64,000 nucleotides of DNA from assembly GCA_963573305.1 (NCBI GenBank), contig OY754329.1, positions 44,722,417-44,786,416 of the forward strand, read 5' to 3'. The notes below the pieces were generated by a model. It saw only the letters and a list, made by a program, of their open reading frames with translations. It did no database searches and was not told the origin of the DNA. Positions within the stretch are counted from its first letter, which is position 1. The number at the start of each line of letters is the position of its first letter. Shown here piece by piece: positions 45,916 to 54,960 of this stretch. The stretch comes from Pyrrhosoma nymphula. Its lineage: Eukaryota > Arthropoda > Insecta > Odonata > Coenagrionidae. The translations under genes were made by a program, and so were the position numbers.

Positions 45916-46582
45916 ACAATATGCATGAAATAATTAAAGTTAATTTGCCATGTCAACAATTATTTGTGGACGGCACTAATTATTTTGACTAAGCACTTAA
46001 TTTTATTGGCTTGATTTTGCCTGATTTTTTCTATGCATCGCTTTAACTCCAGCAAGAATAGGGGGCTATTGATGCGAAGATGTGGTTTTCACGTTTATTA
46101 GGAGTGCATAATTTTTCATTTATAAAATTCTCATTAATCTTTGCCCGTTCTTTACCCTGCATTTCTCTGACAATTTCCAGCAATATGTAGGAACAAGTTT
46201 ACCAATAAATGATTTCAGGTTGAAAATGACGAACTTAACCTATCGAAATAGAATGATTCCTCATCAATTTGCTGAATCCGTAGGTAATATTTCGCTGTTT
46301 TTAGATATTGCTTTATTCTGCTCGAAGTGAATGTGGCCACTATTTATTAAGATGAATACGAACTAATTTTTTTATTTCTTTCATTATCAATAATCATTTT
46401 GGATGTTCTTTTATGTGCATTGATTTATCCGTTTCGGCAAATTGGGGACAGAGTCGCTGGTAGTAATTTTTCGTGACGAAAGGATTGTAGTGAATTCTTC
46501 TGATCCGAGAAATTCCTACTCATATTGGGTGAAGCCGTAATAAAAGTTTCACCACCCTCTTCTGGTATAGCCTAAAAATAAC

Positions 46583-46820
46583 GCTTTAGTCAATCGAATA
46601 TAAAGGAGGAAACTACCTTGGCCTTCCTGAGGAACTCTAAACAGCAAACGAGGGAAATAGGGAGGAGGGGTAGTATGAAAAACTTTCGGAAATATCAATC
46701 CCGAGGTGGAGAAAGGACTCTTCCGCTGAGAATCCCAGAGACGTTTTGGAGTATGGAAGGCAACTGAATCTCACCGATTAGCTTTAGGTTTCTTGACGTT
46801 ACTTATTGGAACTGCGCACT
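46583..46820 (+). repeat. tandem array unit 3 (most conserved part)
   Basis: Contains CTTTAGTCAATCGAATATAA, GGAGGAAACTACCTTGGCC, ATCCCGAGGTGGAGAAAGGA, AATCCCAGAGACGTTTTGGA and GGCAACTGAATCTCACCG. Confidence 0.65.
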
Positions 46821-47326
46821 TAAGGGGTTAAAGATAGTAAAGTTTTGTGTAGCCCACGAACAATTGTTATGACACACTATATACTAAAAATATATTTTCT
46901 TCTTTTTGATACGCCACCAATTTTGGCCCTTACGTTCTGATCATCATTACAACGATAGGAGACTACAGAGTCCATAGACAGTTTTTGTGTCGGAAAGGGC
47001 GATATAAACTCGTCAAAATCGATTGATTTCCGTTCAATTGCGTTACTCCTGGAAAAATATTTCGTTACCTACTATGGAAAAAATTCCACCCGAATTAACA
47101 CCTGAGGGGATCAGACCGTAATCTTTTGTGCTCTATATGAATTATTCTCAATTTATTTCAATCTGACATTTTTTGCCGCTCTTATATTGTTAGCGCTGTT
47201 GCGCTTAGTAGCGTTCATTATTTCTGCGTCGAAAGTGATGCTGTGAACTGGTCGAAATCGAGTGACTCCTGATATGAATTGGGTGAAGTCGTACAATTTT
47301 TTGTCCCCTTTTCATATAGCTAGAAC

Positions 47327-47580
47327 TCTTTTAGCCAGTCGAATATCAAGAGGGAAGCTCCCTTGGCCTTCTTGGCGAAATCTTCGCATCTCAGGACGAA
47401 GAGGAATTGGGAGAGTGGTGCAGAAAATCTATTTTTTTTAACTCAGTCCCGAGGCGAAGGAGAAAAGTCCCTTTCCCTACGACTCACCGACGTTTGTAAT
47501 GTGCGTTTGTAAGGCAACGGAATCTCACCCATTAAATCTACGTTAAAGGCATTACTTTGTGGTTCTGCGTAATTGAAGGA
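47327..47580 (+). repeat. tandem array unit 4 (most conserved part)
   Basis: Contains CAGTCGAATATCAAGAGGGA, AGCTCCCTTGGCCTTCTTGG, CGAAATCTTCG, AGTCCCGAGGCGAAGGAGAA, CCCTACGACTCACCGACG and GGCAACGGAATCTCACCC. Confidence 0.65.
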
Positions 47581-47928
47581 ATTTATTGCACCTGGTATTT
47601 TACGCAAATTGTTGCTAATAATATGTTTAGTATTTTTATTTCACAGTTTATCGCCACTTGTTTAGTCGATTTTTTCTGTGAATCTCTTCGTTTGATCTTC
47701 AAACATTCATTTTTGGTCCGGTCATTCTATTTTTAATGTCTTATAATGTAAATTGTTGTCTGCACTTTTCTGTGATTCGATTTCACTGATGCAGCAACAG
47801 GCGACTACAGAATTGCAAATTGGGTCTTTTCGTCGACAACGAGGCAGTCCGTAATTGAACGACCTTTAATACATAGGTTAAAGCTGTTTAAATATTTCCT
47901 TGCTCATGATGGATACAGCTATAAATAA

Positions 47929-48168
47929 CGCCGGAGTCAATCAAGTATATAGAGTGAAATGTATTATTTCTTATACGTGTCAAGTATATATAAAAAGGGG
48001 AAGCCCTCTTGGCCTTCCTGGCAAAATCTACGCCGCGCAGGACGGATAAGAATGGGAGAAGGGGTGTGAAAAACATTCGAAAAAACCCTGTCCCGAGCCA
48101 GAGGAGGAAGATCTCTTCCCCACGACTCCCGGAGATGTTGTAGTGTGTGTAAGGCAACGAAATCTCAC
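47929..48168 (+). repeat. tandem array unit 5 (truncated)
   Basis: This starts with CCGGAGTCAATCAAGTATAT and has a small internal duplication (TCAAGTATATA again at 47979). It then carries GGGAAGCCCTCTTGGCCTTC, CTGGCAAAATCTACG, CCTGTCCCGAGCCAGAGGAG, CCCCACGACTCCCGGAGATG and AACGAAATCTCACC. The unit stops where the CT-rich block at 48169 begins. Confidence 0.65.
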
Positions 48169-48970
48169 CTCTCCTCTCTACCGCCCCCCGCCCCACTCTC
48201 ATCCGTCCCTCCCCTCTCTCCTGTCTCTTCCTCCCGCGCTCCCGTTCCAGCGTTTCAAACAGGGTGTCTCTCCTCCTGTGCACTCCTCCCCCTTCTTTCA
48301 CTCCCTCCCTCTCATCCACCCAACCCAAAGGAAGCCCACCCTCACACTCCCCCGAGGGTTTTTCCACGACCCACTCTTTCTCAATATCCAACTCTCCTTC
48401 CTCTTTCTCTCGTCTTTCCTTCGCCACCCCCATCCTATTTACCTCCGTGAACCCTTCCCCCTCCTGTCACCCCATCCCCGCATCCTCCCCCCCCAAACGC
48501 CTCCTCCCTGCTCCTGCGCACCTCTTCCACGCATTCCTCTCTTCTTCATCTCCCACTCCCTCTCCTCCCTCCTCTCTTTCGTCCAAAATCTTCCCCGTTC
48601 CACCCTCCCCTTTTGGCTGACAGCAGCCCTCAAACCCTCATCTTTCCCGAAACCACCCCTCCTTTCTCGCCCATCCCAGGCCCACCACCTCCTCCCTCCA
48701 TCCCCTCGTCGAACCGCACCCCAAAACCCGCCCACCCAGCCCCTATAGTAGCTTGGATCCCTCGTACCCTGTTCAGCCCATACCTTTGTGCTGTGGAGTT
48801 CTCCCAGCCTTCCTCTTCCTTCCCTTCCTGGCTTTTGCCCACACCTTTTGCGATGCTCGGCTTTCATACTTTCTCTCTCTCACCCAAGCGGGCAGTTTTT
48901 CGATGTTGTCTCGGGTGTCGTGGCGGTGCGTTGACGCATCGATATCGCTTTGTTGAGCGCGTAAAAGGGT
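48169..48970 (+). repeat. largest CT-rich block, with CGAT-rich end
   Basis: The CT-rich tract (48169-48730, with weaker continuation to about 48880) contains very few purines for over 500 bp. It ends in GTTGACGCATCGATATCGCT (48932-48951). At least seven frames of 60-200 codons overlap on both strands. They are P/S/L-rich on plus and R/E/G-rich on minus, as composition predicts. Confidence 0.75.
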
Positions 48971-49093
48971 CGTGTTTATGCTGTCGCTGGCGACAAGTGC
49001 GTCATCAGTCGACCCTGTGCAACATCGTCGATCAGAGACGGCCACTGCACACGTGCACGTTGTAAGTTGTAGTTAAATGTAGCACTCTGATGT

Positions 49094-50073
49094 AGTTAAA
49101 GTGACATCAGGTGTCCCGCAAGGAAGCGTGATCGGCCCCCTTTTGTTCATTATATGCATAAATGATCTATGCTCTCGAATTAGCAGTAATATACGTTTAT
49201 TTGCCGAAGACGCTGTCATCTATCGTGAAATTAGTGATCACTCTGACTTTGAAACTCTGTCATCGGATTTAAACAACGTTCATGTGTGGAGCCAAGAGTG
49301 GGGACTCGAACTTAATCTGTGCAAATGCACGGCGGTACATTTCTTGCGGAGGTCGTCCAACTATTCCCATATATATTCTGTGGATGGTGTTAACATAAAG
49401 GCGACAGATGAAGTGAAGTATCTAGGAGTTACGATAACTTCGGACCTATCGTGGGGAGCACATATAAGAAATATTTGTGGCAGAGCTCTGAAGAAGCTAG
49501 GATTCGTCATATTCGTATTGTGGGAAGATTTTCGGATGAAAAAGTAAAAGAGAGGTGCTATTTCGCACTCGTCCGGCCACAGCTTGAATATGCAGCGAGC
49601 ATATGGGATCCGGTGCAGAAAGACTTAGTCCGGGAACTTAATAAAATACAAAGGAAAGCTGCGCGATTCGTCAAAAACTGCTACGGGCGTACATACAGCG
49701 TTACACAGATGTTAAACGAATTAGGCTGGGAGCCGCTAGAGACTCGGAAGCTGCGCGCTAGGCTTAGATTGCTTGAACAATTGAGAATAGATATCTTTCA
49801 GAGCGACACGGAGAACATCATATTAGAACCCCACTATATTTCCAGGTCCAACAGAAACAATAAGTTAAGAGAAATATTTTGCCGAACGGATAGGTATGGG
49901 AATTCGTTTTTCCCCCGAACAATAAGGGACTATAATAAATGCTAGGCGTAATTTCACTAGAGCGTTCCCTTTTTATATGTAAACGGCTGGTGTCCTAACA
50001 CCCCCCGCCACACGCCTATTGAGGCGGCTTGCGGGGTAGTATGTAGATGTAGATGTAGAAGTTGAAGTGTCAT
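49094..50073 (+). mobile_element. 5'-truncated non-LTR retrotransposon (LINE family L, CR1/Jockey-like)
   Basis: From about 49104 the sequence encodes the second half of a reverse transcriptase. SGVPQGSVIGPLLF begins it. RLFAEDAVIY follows (Glu codon 49205-49207), where an active enzyme has F/Y-A-D-D, so the first catalytic Asp is changed. LSWGAHIRNICGRALKKLGF comes next. A one-base-type frameshift at about 49508-49515 moves the reading to a second frame with SDEKVKERCYFALVRPQLEY, AASIWDP, KIQRKAARFVKNCYGR, MLNELGWEPLETRKLRARLR and REIFCRTDRYGNSFFPRTI, ending at 49945. The 3' untranslated part (49984-50037) and a GTAGATGTAGATGTAGA tail follow. AGTTAAAGTGACAT (49094-49107) and AGTTGAAGTGTCAT (50060-50073) match at 12 of 14 bases and may be the target duplication. 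The good protein match suggests recent insertion, but this copy is dead. Confidence 0.92.
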
Positions 50074-51240
50074 CGCTGCATTACGTACCTATGCGACACC
50101 CTGCTACTCCAACCTTGGCGAGATCAAAATTAAAAAGCCACTGGCATCTATATATGGTAGTTGACAGACGTTGTGCGCCTTACTAGTTCATAATCATTGA
50201 CGAGTACACGTCGAAGAATTCACCCACACCGATTTCCGTGATTTTCGTTCAGAGTTAAACATACCTGTGATAGAGAAAGATTGTTATTCTTTCAGATTCA
50301 GTTTTATTGGACAAAGATATTCTGGAAGACTAAGTGCTCACTCGTAAAACAAACCCTTCAGAGATACTTGGAGAGAATTATCTCAAGAATTACCTTGGAA
50401 GAGTGAAATGTCCATGGAAAAAGAACATTGGGCCGAAGTCCAGTTTTCCCTACTCTTTTATCATTCAATCTATTCGCTGCAGAGCAATGAGATGCTGCAG
50501 CTATTTTCTAGCAATTGCTTAGTTTCGAATGGTGTTCAAAATCATCCTGTAGGCTATCATTATGCATCAAGAATTTGGATTATAATCGGTCGATACTATG
50601 AGAGATAGTAAATTTCTTCTTACTAGTCGCATTTCCTTTACCAGGATTGTTTTATCTCTATTTGGCCACTTCATATAGTTACTGCATTGGAGTGAGATAA
50701 TACATGTTTGTTCTCCCAATTATTTATTTGGAAAGATCGTCAAAAGTATCAAGTAATTTTTATACACATTACATATTTTTAATGTCAATTATCACAAATG
50801 CCGAAAAATATGTCGCAGCTTGAGAAATTTCCAGGAAATAATGATTAAGTTTATCTCAACGGAAAGCCTTTGCAGTTACCGGCGTTGACGTCGAGTGGAA
50901 TGAACTTCATACTTTTCTAACCTTAAATTCCTGCTCGCATAAGTCACAATTCTTTGTCGTCAGTGGATGGTTTACGATATGCCGCGATACCGAAATTTCA
51001 CTTAAACGGTGCGTACGTATAGCTATAACATTTCTATGAACTTAGCTCTAGATATTTCGGTAGGTACACGATATTGCGCGGGACAACGCTCGATATTCCA
51101 TAGTTTAACGACGAAAGCTATCGTTTTACCCTATCAGTCGTTATCTACGGATATAACGTTCGAAGTCCCACCTACAGCTTCAGTCTCGCTGTAGCTCCCA
51201 ATCCCAATTTTGCGTGTTGTGCCCACCGGTTAATTTTATC
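50074..51240. other. unassigned DNA
   Basis: Overlapping frames at 50334-50608 and 51009-51194 have no known match. Nothing else seen. Confidence 0.4.
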
Positions 51241-51329
51241 CGTACGTGGATAATTCGAGTGGTTCGTTATAATTGTTATGGTTCTCATTTGTGTGCAAAG
51301 AAAGGGAAGCTAGTTTTGGCATCGGTAGG

Positions 51330-51550
51330 GTCGATATTATCCTAAAATCAGGCATCGATGTATCTACGCATCTTCCCCTGCCAGCCCCTCCCCGACTCTA
51401 TCTCCGCTCCCCGAACCCCGGCTCCATGCGCCCCATCCCCCATTCCCTCCTCCGCGCACCTCCTCCCACACCCTCCCCTCCGCGCAGCCATTCCTCCCCC
51501 CTCCCACCCTACACTTCCCCTCCTCTCGCATCCCGCCCGTTTCCCAAGCA
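51330..51550 (+). repeat. CGAT-rich lead and CT-rich block
   Basis: GGGTCGATATTATCC and GGCATCGATGTATCTACGCA (51327-51371) run directly into a C-rich CT tract (51372-51545). Frames of 164 and 128 codons (+) and 82 and 78 codons (-) are compositional here. Confidence 0.65.
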
Positions 51551-51778
51551 ACACTCGCAGTGTAGGGAAGGAGTCCGCACAGTCGAGAGGTACCAATCAC
51601 CGAACTGCGCTACGTTCGAGGATCGCAGCCGAGGACAGAGAGAGAGGGACAAAAGGAAAACCCCCCCAGTTCCGCGTTGTGTTGACGTTGTGCGGCCGGC
51701 CCAATCGCTTCAGTCGACCTCCAACCGCCTTCGTGGACGCTTAAACTCGCTCACCGACCGACACTAACAAGAAGCAAG
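51551..51778 (+). other. candidate non-coding first exon with splice donor
   Basis: This CpG-rich stretch ends in a strong donor, AAG then GTAAGT (exon end 51778, intron from 51779). An arthropod initiator-like TCAGTC lies at 51710-51715, which would put a start site at 51712 and give a ~67-nt first exon. No TATA box and no good downstream element at +28 were seen. The 164-codon frame that crosses it comes from the CT-rich block. If real, this is the 5' end of a host gene whose coding exons lie to the right, probably beyond the window. The position next to a CT-rich block is a caution. Confidence 0.3.
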
Positions 51779-52891
51779 GTAAGTCCTGTCCGGAATTTTC
51801 GACCCGCTGCTATAGGATAGGCTTAATGTGTGCGAATTTAATTCCGTGCGTTGGTATTAATTTCCCCTCGGTCGGTCGGTACCGTTTTTGTCGCCACCTT
51901 CACGTTGTTCCGCGCTCCTAGGGTTTTTGCCTCTTTGCATTCATTAGCCGTAACTTTTCCGGCGAGTGGGAAGCCTTGTTTTTTCTACCCCTTCTCTGTT
52001 TGTTCCTCCTCGTTCCGTTTTTACCGTACTCGGTCACTTTCCTTCAATTTAAATTCTCGGGGAATTAGGCAGGCAGTACACAAGGCATTTTTGGCTCGGA
52101 GGAGTATCGAGCGAAAAAGTGGTTTTCCTGTTGACGTTGTGTATTCAAAGGAGAAACAGATACGAGACCAAAAAAATACGCTCATCACGAAAAACCTCAG
52201 TTCGTGCTGAAGGAATGATTGCTTTATCTCATCTCCTCTCTGCTGACGGAAGTATGAATTAAGGAATGGTATGTCTGCTTGTGCATTTTACGAGTCGGAT
52301 TGGAATTTGAAATGTATGTTTTGGCTAGGCATGAGGATAACCCTCGCATTAATTTCTGTTGTTACTGGGAATTAGGTTGTCTTTTAATTCTGTTGAAAAG
52401 TTCTCTAGTAAGCCAATAGAAGTTTGATATTTTGAAGGGAGAACTTTCTACTTTTCAGGCATGTTCATGTTTGTTGGTAACCTCACAGATCTTGCCTGGG
52501 ATTATCCGCATCGGTAGATCTGTATTCCCCGAACTCCCCCACTAAAGTTAAGGTATCGCAGTGCTTTGTGACTCTAGCCTGCGTGGAGCGTGATGTCAGG
52601 AGAAGGGAGCATACGAAGGTGTTGGGACAAAAGGGCCGACGGCCCCTCTAGAGTCCCCCGCGGTAGACCCTACCCGTTTTCTGCCCGCTCATACACGCTT
52701 GCTTGACCCACCCTGACCCCAGGATCTTCATTACGAGTACCACGATGTATTCACGGGTCTTCCACCAGGCCAGGTATTCAGCTGTTGCCGACATTTCGAG
52801 AGGTAAATCCTTAAAGCCCTGAGGACGATGGCTGAGCTACCTATCGAAACGTCAGCAAAACCTGAATGCTTCACATCGTTGAAGACCTTGG
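51779..52891. other. CpG-moderate DNA, possible intron
   Basis: A 119-codon frame (51851-52210) opens at TTG, is Ser/Phe/Arg-rich and has no known match. Around 52795-52865 a GAGGACGATGGCTGAGC then ATCGAAACGTCAGC segment looks like a repeat fragment. Nothing firm. Confidence 0.35.
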
Positions 52892-52954
52892 ATGACTACA
52901 CTCAATAAATACCCTGGAAAAAACACCATATTTTTCAGTCCAAACAAACCGGGA

Positions 52955-53045
52955 AAACATGGCTTAGTTGTAACTCCTGTCAGCGTTTTGGTCCTCGCTT
53001 ATCGGCCAGGGAAGCGTGCGGGGTTCGACCTTGAACTGCAACGTA
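52955..53045 (+). repeat. weak tRNA-like sequence
   Basis: ATGGCTTAGTTGTAAC (about 52959-52974) resembles a box A and GGGGTTCGACC (53020-53030) a box B. The T-stem does not pair and the box spacing is longer than usual. It may be an old SINE head of another family. Confidence 0.25.
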
Positions 53046-53479
53046 TGTTGCATGCCTCGTGTGGAATCATACCGCGCCACACACCCTTTAGTTGGCCTAC
53101 ACGGTACTTCATACATGTAGATGAATCATGCTATCTCTTATAGTGAGACCGTGACGTACGTATTTTCCGCCTGTCGAGTAGTAGAGAGTTTAAGTACCCC
53201 GACACACGTTCTCCGCAATTCCGACGGGTTTTGTGCCCCGTGCACCAGTGGCTCATAAACCCTTCACGAGCCGAGTGGAGCCTCGATACGGCGGGGGATG
53301 AGAGCTGGAGCAGCTACATTGTAATCATCGCCTCAAACAGCGAAGAGGATGAAGAGTAGGCACGCTGTGCTATTCCTCTCTCGGCTCCAGGCGGGAGTCC
53401 CACGAGTACCTCCTCCGTATAAACGCGGGTTGTTTTTCCCCCCTGGCTGGAAAGCCGTGTGTTAAAAGGACCGGGAGCG
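53046..53479. other. unassigned CpG-rich DNA
   Basis: Nothing recognised. A TATAAACGCGGG stretch at about 53417 is isolated. Confidence 0.35.
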
Positions 53480-53675
53480 TTGTGGGTGTTGGTCCATCCG
53501 AGAGAGAAGGGCTGTGGGTGGGAAGATGGGTAGGGCGGGGAGGAGTTTTCGGAGGGGAGGGAAACGAATGGTGGGGAAGGGGAGGAGAGGAGAAGGTTAG
53601 AGAGAGAGAGAGAGAGGAGTGGGGGAGGGAAGAGGGGTGGGAGAAGGTAGGGAGTTTGAGAGGAGGAGGAAGCAA
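53480..53675 (+). repeat. purine-rich block with GA microsatellite
   Basis: A/G-rich on the plus strand with a GAGAGAGAGAGAGAGAG run (about 53600-53617). Frames of 138 codons (+) and 133 and 101 codons (-) here are compositional. Confidence 0.7.
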
Positions 53676-53906
53676 GCGAGATCGATATCATGTGCTCGAC
53701 AGTATTTCTAAACACTCGAATCTGATTTCCTGGATGAGATATACGAAAATGGCAACTAGACCCGTAAACAGAGCGACTGGTATAGTATTGAGCCCGGTAT
53801 GGAGGACCTGTTCCTTGATTAAAACGGATAGCTGCTTTTCACCAAAAATTAAATTAAATTTCTCGGTACTTTACATAATTTTCAGGCCTGGTTGGTAGGT
53901 TAGTTT
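53676..53906. other. unassigned DNA
   Basis: Nothing recognised. Confidence 0.4.
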
Positions 53907-54237
53907 GGGAGGTGACCGACCGCTGAGGTGGGGTCATTTTCTGGCGAGGGAGGGGGACATAGATCGGCTAGGAAAAGAAGTAGTGGAGTAAGTGCAGAGA
54001 GAAACCCGGCGTCGGTATTATCCTCCTCTTAACGCAAAGTGCCAAGGAATCTACAGTTTAACTTCCCATCCCACGAACGGACTGTTTTACTTTGAAGTGG
54101 TCTCCTCATTATCAATCAAGTTAGGGATTGGGATTCTTCCGAAAAAAATGAAACATCCACCATTACCGGGGTCCGAATCTGGGCTCTCGGGATGGGAAGT
54201 CAGTACTCTGGCCACTATGTCAACCCGTAACCCAAAA
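53907..54237 (-). mobile_element. tRNA-derived SINE, family S, full length, minus strand
   Basis: Plus-strand order: GGGAGGTGACCGACCGCTGA (3' end, matching GTCGGTCACCTCCC at 8403-8416), AGAGAAACCCGGCGTCGG, TCTTAACGCAAAGTGCCAAG, AACTTCCCATCCCACG, GGGGTCCGAATCTGGG (reverse of box B, about 54168-54183), then CTCTGGCCACTATGTCAACC (reverse of box A and head start). All blocks are present, making this with 28088 and 8141 one of the best copies. Confidence 0.85.
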
Positions 54238-54401
54238 TTGCAAGTCAAATGATGATAAAAATTGATGGTAAATGAGCTCTTGAAAATTACACAAAGCACC
54301 GGTGTATTTCTTTCACTCATCGCTGTGTAAACAAAACGCAAAGCTCACGGCCGCGAAGGGATGTACTGGATTAAGGGAATGGGTGAAGGTGGGAAAAAAA
54401 T
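54238..54401. other. short unassigned spacer
   Basis: Nothing recognised. Confidence 0.4.
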
Positions 54402-54960
54402 TTGCGACATCCACGTCCGCGTCGTTTTGTTTTTTCTTCTTCTTCTTTCCCTCGTACACACCGCGCGCGCGGAGCGAGTGGAATGGCCGACGACGAGGCT
54501 GCTGCCGGGGCGTGCTGCTCGGCTGTTGATGTTGTTGTTTCCGCACTCGGGGATCTCTCTCACCTTCCGCTCGTGACCCGTTTCTCGGAGCGAAAATTCT
54601 TTTTCGCTTCCGCCGTGTATGCGACACACCAGCGGAGGTGTTTCTCTATGTTGTGTTTCGAGGGTCTGTGAGTTGTTTTCGGTGTGCGTGGGGGAGGGGT
54701 TGGGGCAATGCCGCGTCCCACGGCTCTGGAGAGATTGCATGGGACGAGGGGCTGGTTGTCGTAGGAGATGTGGAAGTGGTATGTCCCTTCGCGTGCCTCC
54801 GAGATGTTTTGGAAAACAAACTTACCGCTTCCTTATTTATTCACCTCCTCCGCCTCCATCTCCACCGCCTCCATCTCCTCCCATCTCCAGCTCGAGTCCG
54901 GGATGGTCCTTCCGCTTCTGTCGCCGCTTCCGTTGCGGGCGAAGGGGATCTAGGGGGGTA
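54402..54960 (+). other. CpG-rich stretch with a possible first coding exon
   Basis: Many CpG pairs and little AT. The frame of interest has ATG at 54483 in a fair context (GTGGAATGG). It gives MADDEAAAGACCSAVDVVVS, then ALGDLSHLPLVTRFSERKFF and a further 22 residues before a stop at 54669-54671. A donor-like GTGAGT lies at 54668-54673, so a spliced exon could end at 54667. The acidic, Ala-rich start is plausible for a protein N-terminus but has no family match. Overlapping frames in other phases (54302-54740) weaken the case. The rest of the stretch is CT-rich from 54840 to 54900. Confidence 0.2.

Larger units (their letters stand above)
44769..48168 (+). repeat. ancient tandem array, five units, original period ~0.9 kb
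   Basis: Five diverged copies of one unit lie head to tail. The anchor 'AGTCAAtc' (U4: AGCCAGTC) falls at 44771, 45680, 46588, 47333 and 47935, giving spacings of 909, 908, 745 and 602 bp. After each anchor come GGAGGAAACTcCCTTGGCC-like, TTCCTGGCGAAATCTAC, GGGAGAGGgGTGTGAAAA, CTGTCCCGAGgcGGAGGAGAAAG, TCTTTCCCcACGACTCaCAG, AGATGTTxTAGTGTGTGTAA and GGCAACGAAATCTCACC. U1-U3 also share blocks before the next anchor: AGAGTCGCxxGTA and a TGAATTGGGTGAAGtCGTAC block (45616, 46530, 47274). U1-U4 share CAGCAAcgATAGGCGACTAC. U5 is cut off after AATCTCACC, where a CT-rich block begins. The function is unknown. Frames of 167 and 66 codons (minus) in U1 and U2 are noted under findings. Confidence 0.75.

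Noticed and set aside
47888..48433. 181-codon minus frame as a gene
   Set aside because: It joins the CT-rich block to array unit 5. The part in unit 5 is discussed as a finding, but no gene can be supported.
48143..48748. 201-codon plus frame and several long minus frames
   Set aside because: They lie in the largest CT-rich block. All phases are open because stop codons are rare in such DNA.
51273..51767. 164-codon plus frame
   Set aside because: It crosses a CGAT-rich lead and a CT-rich block and competes with a 128-codon frame in another phase.
51851..52210. 119-codon plus frame
   Set aside because: Starts at TTG, no recognised domain, lies where an intron would be if the donor at 51778 is real.
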